DNA of 64,000 nt. It comes from Blastomyces gilchristii SLH14081. Lineage: Eukaryota > Ascomycota > Eurotiomycetes > Onygenales > Ajellomycetaceae. The stretch covers positions 5,897,607-5,961,606 of the forward strand of contig NW_003101682.1 of NCBI RefSeq assembly GCF_000003855.2, given 5' to 3'. A program made the translations under genes and the position numbers. The notes below the pieces were generated by a model that ran no database searches, had not been told where the DNA came from, and was given only the letters and a program-made list of their open reading frames with translations. This document shows positions 21,735 to 34,059 of the stretch, one piece after another. Each line of letters starts with the position of its first letter. Within the stretch, counting starts at the first letter, position 1.

Positions 21735-22879
21735 GCTTCAATTGAGTTATCTTTCTTTGAAAATTTCATCATTCTGACTACAATGCCTGAATTCAGTGCA
21801 GAATTTCTTATTTAAAATGAGAATCTCTGAAAATCAGTACTAGAATCTTTATTAAACACAATAATTATATCTAAGAGAGATAAAAAGTCAGATAAATTTA
21901 TTCTTCATAATATTTGAGTTGAAATTTTTGACTGTGAAGAAGAAATGCTACTTCTCAAAAATGAATTAGAAGAATACAATTCTATTCACCTGAGAAAAGA
22001 GTCTGTAAAGCTAAATTTAATTGAGTTCAGATAAAGTAGAGAAAATGTCTCTGTTCTAGTATATATAAAAATACTTAAACAATTCAAAATCACTGAAGTA
22101 AGAGTGACAGATTTGAAAATGAGAGTTCATGAATACAAAGACTCAAGAATGAATCTCAAAGCTCAAATACAGTGTTCAAACTGTCAAAGATATGAATACT
22201 TTAGAATCTCTTATTTCAAAGACTCAAAATGCGTATTCTATGCTAGAGATTATAAAACTAGTGAGTAGAAATATAAAACATGCTCAAAAAAAGATGGAAT
22301 ATGTTAATATAGTCTGCTTAAATACTCTAATTGTAAAGAAAAATATACATCTAGCTCAAAAGAATGCATATTTACTTCAAGAACTCAAAAGAAAGAGAGA
22401 AAAGATGAAGCTCAAAGTCAATTTAAAACTGAAGAGAATAGTCAAGTCAGTAAATCTGCAACTTCAAGCTTAAAAAGAAGAAACTCTCAATTATCTAAAT
22501 CTTCAATCTTCAATTTTTCAGCTAAATGTAAATAGAATTTGAATGCTCAAACATCTGATAAGATTAGAGAATTGAGAAATGACTCTGATAATAAACTAGA
22601 TAGAATGTAAGCAGTTGAGGTTTCTGCTTTTTAAAATAGTTATAATCTACTCTCTAATAATAGTGATTAGATTCTACTCTATCTCTACTCTCTTTTAGTA
22701 TGAATATATAACAAAAATAACAAAAAAAGTTTAAAAACTCTTCAAAAATCATATTTATTTAAAACAATATGAATAGAAACTCAAAATGTATTTATTCCTG
22801 TCTCCCAAATGCATTTGAACAAAAAATTTGTTTTTGTTCTTCTTCAGGAACTGAATTTTGATGCTGAGTAAAAGTACAT
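21735..22879 (+). mobile_element. LINE copy 2, 5'-truncated, ORF1 C-terminal half
   Basis: Sequence from 21735 matches LINE copy 1 in reverse complement from about 12020 down to 10880, so this is the same LINE family on the plus strand. It starts inside ORF1, covers the zinc-knuckle region (C-S-N-C-Q-R-Y near 22170; open stretch 22192-22473) and breaks within the endonuclease start, where D2 inserts. The knuckle residues are partly changed to Tyr. The rest of the copy would lie beyond D2, outside the window. Confidence 0.83.
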
Positions 22880-23175
22880 TATTAAGCCCGCTGCGCCCGA
22901 TCAATTATATAGACTATTTTATTACACTTCATAGATTCCGCTGAAAGCTCCGATCTCGGTCTGCTAAAAGCTTCAATCCTCGGTCGCTGATCCTTCACTG
23001 AAAAACTCATGGAATTTCTATTCTTCCGCCCCGAAGCTTTATCACATACACATATAAATATTCAGTCTGATCACTGATTCTCACACTATCTCTTTCTTTC
23101 ATTCTCTGACATTTTTTACTTTTGTATTATAAGACCTATATATTATATTAATTTATTCAGTGTAGGCCTCTTATA
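22880..23175 (+). repeat. D2 5' LTR
   Basis: About 296 bases match the D1 LTRs, including GCTGCGCCCGATCAATTATA near the start and ACATATAAATATTCA later. The first bases are TATTAAG where D1 has TGTGACG, and the end is CTTATA where D1 has CTTACA, as expected after C-to-T decay. Confidence 0.82.
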
Positions 23176-23459
23176 CTTAGAAAACATTTATCATCTTCTT
23201 ATTAGAAATGATTACCTATCAAGATATTCAAACATGTAATGATGTGTAAGAAGTAGAGAAACAATCAAACAGTTAAGAAGACACTGAGTCTCTAAATAGA
23301 AGCTTGCTCACCAGTCACTCTGATCTCATAACAAGATCTCATAAAGAGAATATCAGTGAAAGATCTGAGAGTTTTGACATCTTAAACATATAAGATATTC
23401 ATATGATTACATTTCTCCTGATTCCGCAGATATCACATATCTGATAAATAATACAGCTA

Positions 23460-24348
23460 TGTCTACTGATAATATAAGAGAACTATTGAACACAAGCAGA
23501 GATGCAGTGCCACAGTGACTCTAAGTAATGTTGAAATCACAACAGTAACAGATAGCTGATATGCATGTGACTCAACAACATCAATATGAGGAAATTCAAC
23601 AATTATCTCAACTAGAAATCTCCGTACAAGTAATTTCAACATCAACTGAATTAGATATAAATATACAAGCATTGAAGAAATATCTAGATACTTCTGCATA
23701 TTTTAATACTTCTGATCTCACTCTGTATTCATCATGAAGATTGAAAATGCTCATGAAACTAAATATAGATGAAGATATTATCAGTTCATTAACTAATCAA
23801 GATTGATATATCAATGATTAATTGAAAGATTGCATAAGACAGAAGTTTCATTCTTGAATGAAAGCATGCAAATCAGCATTGCAAATGCCTGATAATATTA
23901 TTAAATATCTTGATATTCTGTTCTGAGACACTGCTATGCAACAGAAAGTGTTAAATTGATTACAGAGTGTTTGACAGAGAAACACTTCTCTCACAATATT
24001 CATCTCTGACTTTGACATCAAGATTCTAGAAGAAGGTAATCAATCTTGAGAGAACCGAATAAAGATTAGTATGCTCAAGAAGATATTAACTTTCAAACTC
24101 TTACAGATTCTTATAAGTGTGAATAAAGACTCAACTTATGAAGACTTCTGCATACAACTTCAGACATTGAATGATCATTTGATCAAGCTCAAGAGTCAAG
24201 AGTATACAGAACAGTGACAGAAGATGTTATATCTCAGTCACTCATACATCTGCACTGAAGAGTGACAATGCAGATGCTATGAATTGAGTGAACTTAAATA
24301 TCTATGCATAAGCAAGAGATTCTGCTGTCTGAACAGGCTTCTGAGTCT
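23460..24348 (+). pseudogene. D2 gag, first part
   Basis: Starting near ATG 23460 (M-S-T-D-N), this matches D1 gag at about 29720-30560 closely. It encodes the same D-L-T-L-Y...W and F-H-x-W-x-K-A-C stretches with TGA at Trp/Arg positions. The frame is cut by LINE3 in the repeated target CTTCTGAGTCT and resumes at 25386. Gag would form the particle shell. Confidence 0.8.
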
Positions 24349-25002
24349 GAATCTAGAACTGATTTTAAAGTCTATTTTGAAAATTCAAAAGAGAGAAACA
24401 TCAAAACTGATAATTCATCTGCACTGAGTTCCTGCTCATATGAATATTCATGGCAATGAATTGGCTGATTCAGCTGCAAAAAAGAGTTCAGAATTAAGCA
24501 GATCTATTCAAAAAATAGTGTTCTGATCTTTTATAAAGAGAAAGATAAAACAATCTTGTTTAAACAAGTGAAATGAAAGCTGGCAGAAACAAAAGAAGAG
24601 TATACATTATTCAAGATTTGAAACAAAACTCAAGTGAAAATCTTGTTCAATCAAATGTAAAAAGAAAATATTCTCATCTATAATTCAGCTGAAAATAGGA
24701 CATGATTATTTCAAATTTTATATACAAAGATTTGATGATAGATTTGATTCAATAGAATGCTTATTCTGCAATGCAAATGAAAATTCTGAGCATATTGTAA
24801 TACACTATGTATTATACAATAGCTTCAGAGCCAGATTGAAAGAGAAGTATAATTTAAATTAATTAAATATAAGCTTCTTATTCTCAACTGAGACAGGAAT
24901 CAAATACTTAATAAACTTTCTATCAGAAACTCAAGCAGCTATAAGAAAATAGCTAAATTCAGAAATATCTGAATATGAAGAGAAGGAAATTGATCAGATA
25001 TA
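24349..25002 (+). pseudogene. LINE3 ORF2 C-terminus: RNase H and zinc finger
   Basis: This is the end of LINE ORF2. The frame reads H-x-V-P-A-H, then N-I-H-G-N-E-L-A-D-S-A-A-K-K, the last conserved block of RNase H. A Lys/Trp-rich linker and E-C-L-F-C-N-A-N-E-N-S-E-H-I-V-I-H follow. It ends near S-E-I-S-E-Y-E. The same end lies on the minus strand at 44057-43860. It is nearly open here, with few stops, though it lacks everything upstream. Confidence 0.82.
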
Positions 25003-25293
25003 GTCTGTTAAAACAGCTATACACTATCTTTTAATAATTTGTTTTGTTATAGTCTCTCTTTACTTTACTTTTTCTTTTCTATTCTTTTCTATCTATCTAT
25101 TTAATATATCTATCTTTAAGACTATATTCTCTTGTCTTTTGTCATGATATTGTCAAATGGTTTCAAAGTATTAGAAGGTGTTAAAATACTGCAATTTGTA
25201 AATAGTTTTTATATTCTGAGCTGGAATTTTCTGATTTTGCATATCTGAAATTGATAAATGTATAATAGTTGACTTTATAGATATAGGAAAAAC

Positions 25294-25316
25294 CCTGAGA
25301 ACTAAAAGTTCTCAGG
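25294..25316 (+). other. Hairpin in LINE 3' UTR
   Basis: CCTGAGAACT (25294-25303) pairs with AGTTCTCAGG (25307-25316) around a 3-base loop. LINE4 keeps an 8-bp version at about 43520-43539. It could be recognised by the LINE RT or mark the 3' end. Confidence 0.65.
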
Positions 25317-25385
25317 TAAATGTCATAGTCTCTGACTGCATACATCTATAATTGAAGAATAATAATAATAATAATAAAAATAAGA

Positions 25386-25711
25386 CTTCTGAGTCTCTGA
25401 GATCACTTCTGAAGAAGTCACTGATCAACATTAATAAAAGATGTACATCAATTGTAACTAATCAGAATATATCACTTTCAACTGCTGATCAGTCTATGTA
25501 TCTTCTTATTCAAAAGAAAGATCAACATCAGCAGTTCACATCAATCACATTGCATTGAAAAAAGATTCAGACGATAACTATGAGAACACTCTGATGAAAC
25601 AGGAAAAAGATTAGCTTCTGTTTAAATTTACAAACAGAAGCTTGCAGAGATCAGATAATAATCATTTGAACAGAAAATAACAATCAATGTGATTCTTATA
25701 TCTACTGTGAT
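25386..25711 (+). pseudogene. D2 gag, second part
   Basis: This resumes the D2 sequence after LINE3 and matches D1 at 30572-30920. It ends at the hAT insertion site, in the repeated 8-mer ACTGTGAT (25704-25711). It codes for the linker between gag and protease. No zinc knuckle is recognised. Confidence 0.7.
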
Positions 25712-26129
25712 TGAACTGGCCGGCGGGACCATGAATTTCACATTTGATCTCATTTGATCTGATCTCATACATTTCTTGACATGAGTCTCACCAGAACCAA
25801 GCATCAAAAAAATCTGAAAATGAATCATTTCTGAGAGAAATGATGTGAAAAATGACCAGATTTAATGCAAGAACAGTGAAATGAAAGTAATTTCTCAGAA
25901 TAAACTGTGAAAGATAATCATTCTTTCAAAATCAGAATGAGACTGAGACTGAAGATCAAATTCAGTCTTATTCAGTTTATTCAGTGATTACTTCTATAAT
26001 CAGAATTTGATAACAATTATTGATAGCACTCATGAAATAACTAAATACATTCTTGTGTAAGTTTATTCTTTACTTTCTCATGAAAACTACACTTCTCTGA
26101 TATACTGTAATCAGAGGTATTAAACTGTC

Positions 26130-28300
26130 TGATAATTTCATATTTTACAATCATAAGTTTCTTGATTATTTCTTCTTATAATTGTTCTCAGTTATAGTAA
26201 TAAATATCTCAGCTTGAGTTGAACTTTCACTTCATTCTCATCTCTATGAATGAAATTGCTAGAATATCACACATCATCAGTATAACAGTTGAATATATAC
26301 TCTCAACAATTTTTCATAACTCTAGAATTGATTTAATATGTAAATTCATTGAATTATCTTGAAGATAGCAGTCAAATTCAGTTTTACAAGTATGTAGTTT
26401 TGCCTGATTTTCAGTTGCAATCAATGTATGTAAGTTCTGTTTCAAAGTTAGTATTATAGTTCCATGTAATATGAAGTGTTATCAAAGATCATTACTTATT
26501 AGAGAATTATATTTCACTGTCTTCACATCTCTAACATCTGCTTATTCAAATCTCTGATAGTTGACATTGTAGTAGTCTTAGACTAATTTAACATATGAGT
26601 CTCATGTCTCCTCTGTTCAATCTTGAGAAGTGTAGATATTAACTTAATAGAAGAGATCTAGTAGAGCTACTATAGAATAGTACTCTACAAAAAATTATTC
26701 AGTTTTGCTGTAATAATATATCAGTTTATTTCTTACAGTAATAATAGTTTGTGCTATAGCATTATCTCAGACTGAATTTCTTTTTAAGTGATTCAACTGC
26801 TTCTCAAGATGAGTAAATAAACTATTATATTCTCATCAGACTGACTGTAGTATTAATGTATGAGTGATTGAAACTGTCTTTATTATCTTATAAAACTGAA
26901 ACAGTAAATTAATCATATATTTCAACTGAGTTTACTTTATATTAGAAAGTTTCAATGTCTGAATCTTTTCTTAATCAGAGTATTACACTCAATGATTAAT
27001 TATCTGATGCAATTGAAGAGTCTGAATAATTATCTTATATATTAAACTTCACTATATTCTAATATTCTGTATTATATTCAGTGATGTGACTGATTAATTT
27101 ATTTATTAAATATTATGAAATCATTGTTATTATTTAAAGAAGATACAAATCACATTAGCAATGTTTCAAATCTGTGATATTTAAATTATTAATCAATCTA
27201 TTCAAAATTAATAGTAGTATTATTAAAAAGTGTTATTAAAAAACAATATTAAAAAGTGTTATCAAAAAATATTATCTTTTATAAAGTGAATGTAAAAGTT
27301 ACTTGAGTAATCACTTTTATCTTATTCTTATCTTAAGAATCAGTTATCTCATTATTCATCATCTTAATATTAAGATTCTTTATCAGTGTTTATATTATAA
27401 GTTAAATCACATGAGTAATACAGAGAATATGATCTTATTTATCATTTCAGAAATGCAAAGCTAATTTTTACTTTAAGCTCTTCATCATAGTGTAGTTATT
27501 CACAGCATTATCAGTTGTAATTGTAAGAAGACTGAGACTAATATCTTAATAGTTGTTTTTAATCACTGTTATTAATATCTCTATTATATAATCCTCAGTA
27601 TAACTACTAATCAATGATTTAAATTCAATTAATATCTCTTGATAAGTTCAGTTCTCATTGATATAATAACATATAACTCTTATAAATGTAAGATTGTTTA
27701 TACTAGTTTATACATTCACTGTGAGAGATACTCTTTAATGATTCTTCAACTCTGATTCTAGATATTATATATTAACTTTATAGTATGTCTTGAGATTGAA
27801 CTGAAGACATAATTAATGTGAAATATAAAGATTTGAATTATACATTTAAAGAAGTGTTTGAAATTTGAGATGTTTAATTGATTGAAGAGAAAGATTCAGA
27901 GATATATATATATAAAGTAATTATTCACAGAAGTTATCAGATAAGAGTTATAAAATCAGAGTACTGATATATAATTGTTTTCACATGATTTTCTTCAAAT
28001 TAGAAAGTTAGTATTATTAAAAATTATTATCTGATAGAGTAACTTATCAGCTTAGTAGTAATTTTCTGATTATTTTTCTTTTATTGTCTGCATTCTGATA
28101 ACTTCAGATGTTAGAAAATTTCATTAGAGTTATAATTAGTTTATAATAAATGTTTCTGAATAAAGTTATAGTAATTATAGTAGAGAGATGACTCTTCAGT
28201 AATCTATAATACAATCTATTAATAATTATTTCATAGTTTATCTTGATATTTGTGTTGAGTTTTTCATAAATTTCATGACCTGAAATCAGATGTGAAGAAT
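26130..28300 (-). pseudogene. hAT transposase (decayed)
   Basis: hAT transposase cuts and pastes the element. On the minus strand about 27523-27487 reads T-T-D-N-A-V-N-N-Y-T-M-M, the conserved core motif holding a catalytic Asp. Near the end, at 26265-26150, the frame gives I-L-A-I-S, M-R-M-K, K-F-N-S-S-x-D-I-Y-Y-Y-N and E-I-I-K-K-L-M-I-V-K. This is the decayed form of the hAT dimerisation region (R-x-F-S-x-A-R-x...Y-R-R...E-T-I-x-x-L-M). Many stops lie between. The N-terminal BED zinc finger is not recognised. Confidence 0.8.
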
Positions 28301-28421
28301 GAAGTGATTATTTATCATAATTAAAAGAGAGTATTCTGTGTTGAATTGTAAATAACATAGACTTTGTAATTCACAGTGATTTCTTAAAGAGTTTATAAAT
28401 GTTTAATAGAAGTGAAAGAAG

Positions 28422-28803
28422 AAAAAGCCCCGGTGGCTGAATGGTTAATGCGGCCACTCAGTAGCACCTTGGCGTGGGAAACCAAGGCGTGTGGGTTCGA
28501 AACCCGCAGGGGATATATTAAATCCGGAACTCAAGCACCTCAGGTTTCTAATAAATACAGAGGTGTACAAATCACTTCAATGAATTGCTCTATGTTCCTG
28601 AGCTGGGAAGTTATTATCGCATGTATCTAATTGTCACTCCTTTGTATTTTCCTATGTTCTTGTTATCTTGGCATAATCTCAACACCTGTATTTCCTCCTG
28701 TATAATCAATACTTGACCTGTATTTAACATCACACAAGAACTCATCATAAGCTCCGCTTGCATATGAGTATAATAAAAGAATAATAATAATAATAATAAT
28801 AAT
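28422..28803 (+). mobile_element. tRNA-derived SINE
   Basis: This 382-bp insert has a class II tRNA-like head. The A box is TGGCTGAATGG (28434-28444), the B box GGTTCGAAACC (28494-28504), and a long variable-arm stem pairs CCTTGG with CCAAGG, as in Ser or Leu tRNA. The body is unrelated and ends in an (AAT)n tail. Direct repeats GAAGTGAAAGAAG (28409-28421 and 28808-28820) flank it. It keeps CpGs and looks young. RNA polymerase III would transcribe it, and the local LINE probably moves it. Confidence 0.92.
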
Positions 28804-28807
28804 GAAA

Positions 28808-29103
28808 GAAGTGAAAGAAGTGAATTCAGAAGATATAATAAAGATTTGAGAAAGATAATAATTTATTTTTAATAAAGATAATAACTGATTACTGATGTGT
28901 GTAAGAAGAATTATTATAAGAGAAATTAATCTTCTTTCTTAACTTAGTTATAATTTTAGTACTAACTCAGATTGAATATTATCAATGTATAAAAGTAAAT
29001 AAATAATCTTGATTAATCTCTGTCATATTTCTTGAAATATATTAATATTATGAAAGAGAGTATTATCAAATTACATTATCAGAAAATATTATTAAAAATA
29101 TAT
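28808..29103. other. Hat element E, segment between SINE and D1
   Basis: AT-rich E sequence without a recognised gene. It ends in TATAT, the D1 target. Confidence 0.4.
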
Positions 29104-29412
29104 TGTGACGGGCTGCGCCCGATCAATTATATAGACTATTTCATTACACTTCACAGATTTCAACCACTTCATTCTTGAATATGTACACTCCGATTCTTGG
29201 CTATTCTCAATCACTGATTCTCAGCTGCTATGAACGCGCGTATATTCTTCCGCCCTGAAGCTCCACCGCGTACATCATCACATACACATATAAATATTCA
29301 CCTCAATCACTGATTCTCACACTTTCTCTTTCTTTTCTTCTCTAATGTTTTTATCTTTGTTATATAAGATCTATCAATATTATATCAATCTATTTGATGT
29401 AGATCTCTTACA
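29104..29412 (+). repeat. D1 5' LTR
   Basis: 309 bases beginning TGTGACGGGCTGCGCC and ending GATCTCTTACA. It matches 34477-34858 except for an internal duplication in the latter. Confidence 0.92.
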
Positions 29413-29719
29413 CTATAAAAATGTTCATCATCTTCTTATTAGAAAATGATTATTCATGCATTGTCTTCTTATCAGAAACAATTATTTATCAAGAGATATC
29501 TGAACATGTAACAACATGTAAGAAATAGAGAAATAGTTAAGTGAATACTGAGTTCTCAGATAGAAGCTGCTTATCAGTTACTCTGGCCCTGTAATAAGAT
29601 TATACAAAGAGAATGTCAGTGAAAGATCTGAGAGTTCTGACACTCAGATGTGTAAGATATTCATACAATTACACTTCTTCAAATTCCACAGATATCACAC
29701 ATCTGACAAACAATATAAT

Positions 29720-30570
29720 CATGTCTAATGATAATATGAGAGAACCTCTGAATATAAGCATAGATGCAGTGTCACAGTGACTCTGAGCAATGTTGAAACT
29801 ACAATAATAATAAATAGCTGATATGCATGCAACTCAATAACATCAATATGAAGAGATTTAACAACTAACTCATGTGATTTCAACATCTACAGAATTGAAT
29901 ATAAAAGCACTGAAAGAATGCTTAGATGCTCTCACATATTTCAATACTTCTGATCTCACTCTCTACTTATCATGAAGAATGGAAATGCTCGCGAAACTGA
30001 GTATAGATGAAGATGTCATTGATTCATTAATTAATTAAGGTTGATATATCAATGAACAATTGAAAGATCACATGAAACAGAAGTTTCATTCATGAATAAA
30101 AGCATATGAATCAGTGTTGTGAATGCCTGATAACATTATGAAATATCTTGATATTCTGTTCTGAGACACTGCCATGCAACAGAAAGCATTAGATTGACTA
30201 CAGAGTGTCTGACAGAGGAACATTTCTCTTATAACATTCATCTCTGACTTCAACACCAAGATTCTAGAAGCAGGTAATCAATCTTGAGAGAATTAAATGA
30301 AGATTAGCATGCTCAAGAAGACATTAACTTTCAAACTCTTATAAGTCCTTATAAGCACAGATGAAGACCAGACTTATAAAGACTTCTGCACACAGCTCTG
30401 GACAATGAATAACTGTCTTATCAAGCTCAAGAATATACAGAACAGTGGCAGAAGATGTTACATTTCAGCAACTCATATACTCATGCTGAGAAATAACAAT
30501 AATGCAGATGTCATGAATTGAGTAGACTCAAATGTCTATATATAAGCAAGAGTCTCTGCTGTCTGAACAG
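29720..30570 (+). pseudogene. D1 gag
   Basis: The frame starts near ATG 29720 (M-S-N-D-N-M-R-E-P-L) and runs to about 30560 with TGA or TAG only at positions fitting Trp, Arg or Gln. The middle resembles the Retrotrans_gag domain (F-H-S-W-I-K-A-Y...F-W-D-T-A-M-Q-Q-K-A-L-D-W-L-Q). No zinc knuckle is seen. D2 has the same gene split by LINE3. The length, about 280 residues, fits a small chromovirus Gag. Confidence 0.78.
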
Positions 30571-30899
30571 GCTTCTGAGTCTCTGAAATCACTTCTGAAG
30601 AAGTCACTGATTGATATTAACATGAAGTGTACATTAACTGTAACTGATCAGAACACATTGCTTTCAACTGCTGATTAATCTATGTGTCTTCATACTCAAG
30701 AGAAAGATCAGTGTCTTCTTGTTTGAAGAATGAATCAGCATCTGTCTACATCAACCATATTACATTAGAGAAAGATTCAGAAGATAACTATAAGAATGTC
30801 TCAGTGAAACAGGAAAAAAATTAGCTTCTATTCAAATTTGTAAACAGAAGCTTGGAGAGATTGAATAACAATGATTTGAAGAGAAGATGATAATGAATG

Positions 30900-31500
30900 C
30901 AATTCTTGTATCTACTGTGATTGATAATATGTATAATATGAAAGCTATGATAGACAGTGATCTATATTACTATATAATAATAAAATCTTCAGTTGTAAGA
31001 TATTATAACCTTCAGTGTATCTCTTTATCAAAACCTTGACTTCTCATAGAATTTGATGATTCAAAAGACATTTGTATCTGTTATATGATACAACTGATCA
31101 TAGATGTGAGAGAACATTAACATGAAGATGTCTATGCATATGAAGTTGATAATCTTGATTACAATCTTATATTAGAACTTGTCTGACTATCTGAACAAGG
31201 CATCTTATTGAATGCTTAAAACAGAAGCTTGATATTCTCTAACAATGATAGAATTCATGAAGATGACATTCACAAGACTATTGATCTGACACAGATCTCT
31301 GTCAATATCTATAAAATACTCAGAAAAAGAAGTCACTGAAAGAATTACTGATAGCAGAATTATATATTAATCTATTCTGTCAGTCTGACTAATATTAAAA
31401 AGACTCTAGAAAAATTATTCTGTATTATAATAACAGATTCTTGTATAAAACTCTCTCAATAATATCATGAATATCTAGATATCTTCTGATAAGATAATGT
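30900..31500 (+). pseudogene. D1 aspartic protease domain
   Basis: At about 30925-31060 the frame reads Y-N-M-K-A-M-I-D-S-D, then a short strand. This is the retropepsin active site with D-S-G changed to D-S-D (GGT to GAT). D2 shows the same change near 37750-37765. The linker to RT follows. Confidence 0.7.
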
Positions 31501-31599
31501 TATGAATATATCTCTCTTATGAGGTTCTGAAGTGAATCACAGTATCAAGTTAGAGAAAAAGAATGATAAGAATCTCAAACTGTTATAAGACTCTTTTTA

Positions 31600-32840
31600 T
31601 AACATGTTCTAAGATGAACTTCTTCTTCTTTGAAAGACACTCAATAATCTGTTAAATAAAGAATTTATATGTGTTAGCAACTCTTTCACTGCAGCCTCTA
31701 TTCTCTTTGTAAAGAAATCAGATGAAGAACTCTGATTCTGTATGAACTACTGAGGTCTAAACAGATTGACAAAGAAAGATTAATATCTCTTATCTCTTAT
31801 CAATGAAATCCTAGCACAGATCAGATGAGCTCAATGATTTATAAAACTAGATATTATTACTATGTTTTATAAGATTTGTATCACTGAAGAAGATGAATAA
31901 CTTACAGCATTCTGAATACATTATAATCTCTTTAAATGAATAGTCACATTCTTTGAACTGACTAACACTCTCAGTATATTTCAGAAGTATATCAACTGAG
32001 TACTCTGAGATTTCCTTAATAAGTTTGTATCTGCTTATCTAGATAATATTCTTATCTTCACTGATGAATTCAGAAAAGAATATTAAGAGTATGTGTGAAA
32101 AATATTATAATAGCTATAAGAAGCAGAACTACTGATAGATATTGATAAGTATGATTTTGAAGTCAAGAGTATCAAGTATCTGAGTTTTATTATAGAAGCT
32201 GACAAGGGAATTTGAATGAATTCTGAGAAAGTCTCTGTCATTCTTGAATGAGAAGCTCTGTGTACTGTGAAAGATATATGAAGCTTTATCAGATTTGCTA
32301 ACTTCTATCAGTGATTTATATAAAACTTCTCAGATATCATAAGACTACTTACAGATCTTACTAAGAAAAACTCAGTATTTCAATGATCAGTAAATACTGA
32401 AGCTGTATTTATACAGATAAAGAAGATATTCATTAATACTTCTCTACTGATAATATTTGATTCTGATCATGAAATAGTTATTGAAGCTGATTTCTCTGAC
32501 TATATGATAGAAGAAGTGATATTGTAATATAATGATAAAGATATTCTATAATTATATGTCTTTATATCTAAGAAACTGAGTCCTGCTGAATACAATTATG
32601 AGATCTATGATAAGAAACTTCTTATAATTGTATACTGTTTAGAAGAATGAGACTCTGAACTCTGAAGTATCTCTGAATTTAAGATGATCATAGATTATAA
32701 GAATCTCAAATACTTTATAACTATCTATAAACTCACTGAATAATAGATACAATAATCTGAGTTCTTAAGCTGCTTTTATTTTACAATACACTACTGTTCT
32801 AATAGTCAGAACTCAATGACAGATACTCTCTTACAATGAG
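31600..32840 (+). pseudogene. D1 reverse transcriptase and RNase H
   Basis: RT begins near 31690 (F-V-K-K-S-D-E-E-L-W-F-C-M-N-Y-W-G-L-N). It has F-I-K-L-D-I-I-T-M-F at about 31840 and the catalytic box YLDN at 32036-32047, followed by ILIFTDE; the second Asp is changed to Asn. RNase H follows at about 32455-32840 with [26 protein letters not shown] and W-S-E-F-L-S-C-F-Y-F. Stops are mainly TGA at Trp and Arg positions. D2 repeats this at 40546-41660. Confidence 0.88.
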
Positions 32841-32899
32841 AGTAAGATATATTATCTGATGTAATAGATACTTACTGAATGAACTAAGAGCACTGACTC

Positions 32900-34000
32900 T
32901 TGAACCTGAAGATACTAGTTAATCAAGATAAAACAGTTCATGACACTATACATGCTTCTTCAGTTAGAACTGTTATTGATATCTTCACTTCTTCTACACT
33001 GAATAAACTGTGATATATAGCAGCTTAGATAGATGAACTTCATCAGATTCTCACTGAAGCAGTATATCAAGAAGCACTCTGATTTTCTTCAGAACTATGT
33101 ATAAGAACTGATATCTCAGAATATTCAATTAATAATAATAACACTCTATGATTTCATGAATAACACTGAGTCTCTCACTCTGAATTCTTATATACTTAAA
33201 TAATGCAAGAGATGTATAATTTGTGTATAATCAGTTATTCAGACTGTGAATAACTGTATAGAATGATCTTCTGAGAGTTCTACTAGTCTGAGATATTAAA
33301 TAGTATCAGATACTTTGTCTGAAACTGTAATCACTGTTCTTCTATTATCTTATAGAAGAATCATAGAAAAGATCTATTAAAATCACTTAATATCTCTGAT
33401 AGAATCTGATGAGATATAGTAATTGACTTCACTATTAATTTATCTGAGAGTAAGAATTGTAGAAACATTCTGATCATTGTGAATTAACTGAGCAAAGATA
33501 TAATATTGAAATCTTGTAATAAGATAAATACTGAACAAGTCACTGAAGCTTTTCTACAGAGCTCATTTTATCAGATATATGAATTGCTGAGATCTATAGT
33601 ATTGAATTAAGACTGTCAATTTGTAAGCACTCTCTGAACAAGAATCTGTCAAGTTCTCAAGATTACACACTGTCTATCAACTGTCTATCACTCTGAGACT
33701 GATAATGTGTCAGAATGAATAATTCAGACTGTGAAGAATTATCTCTATAAGTTCTGTAATCACTTATAAGATGATTGATATGATCTTCTTCTACACACAG
33801 AGATTACTATCAACAGTTAAGATGCTGTTTCAACAGATATAAGTCTGTTCTTTCTTACACATGAATATCACATGAAAGTGTTGAATCTTTTAGAGATTAC
33901 ACAGTTTATATCAGATTCTCACAGTTCAATTCAGATCACTAATAATATAGTAATAAAACTCTGAGATATCTGTGATTGAGCAGAGGCCTTTATGACAACT
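32900..34000 (+). pseudogene. D1 integrase
   Basis: The core is visible at about 33410-33830: V-I-D-F-T-I-N-L, then D-C-Q-F-V-S, then S-T-V-Y-H-S-E-T-D-N-V-S-E-W-I-I-Q-T-V-K-N-Y-L. The last Glu region matches the E-T-D-G-Q-T-E-R form with Gly lost. A zinc-binding segment should lie at 33190-33350, but its residues are hard to read. D3 carries the same region on the minus strand. Confidence 0.82.
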
Positions 34001-34059
34001 GTGAAACAAGATTAAGAGAATCAAATCAATGTTCACTGAGACTCTACTGAATAATATAA

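Larger units (their letters stand above)
24349..25385 (+). mobile_element. LINE copy 3, 5'-truncated, with RNase H, zinc finger and AAT tail
   Basis: This insert sits in D2 gag between 11-bp duplications CTTCTGAGTCT (24338-24348 and 25386-25396). It is a 3' piece of the same LINE. RNase H residues are visible at about 24420-24490 (N-I-H-G-N-E-L-A-D-S-A-A-K). A C-terminal zinc finger follows at 24758-24805 (C-x2-C, then H-x4-H). The 3' UTR has a 10-bp hairpin, and the tail is (AAT)n. Truncation plus an 11-bp duplication is the normal outcome of target-primed reverse transcription. Confidence 0.9.

Noticed and set aside
25357..25384. AAT repeats here and at 28776 and 43459 as independent microsatellites
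   Set aside because: Each sits exactly at the 3' end of a LINE or SINE, so they are element tails.
28427..28516. Functional nuclear tRNA gene (Ser/Leu type)
   Set aside because: A and B boxes are intact, but the acceptor stem does not pair fully, a long unrelated body and AAT tail follow, and 13-bp target duplications flank the whole unit. It is a SINE head.
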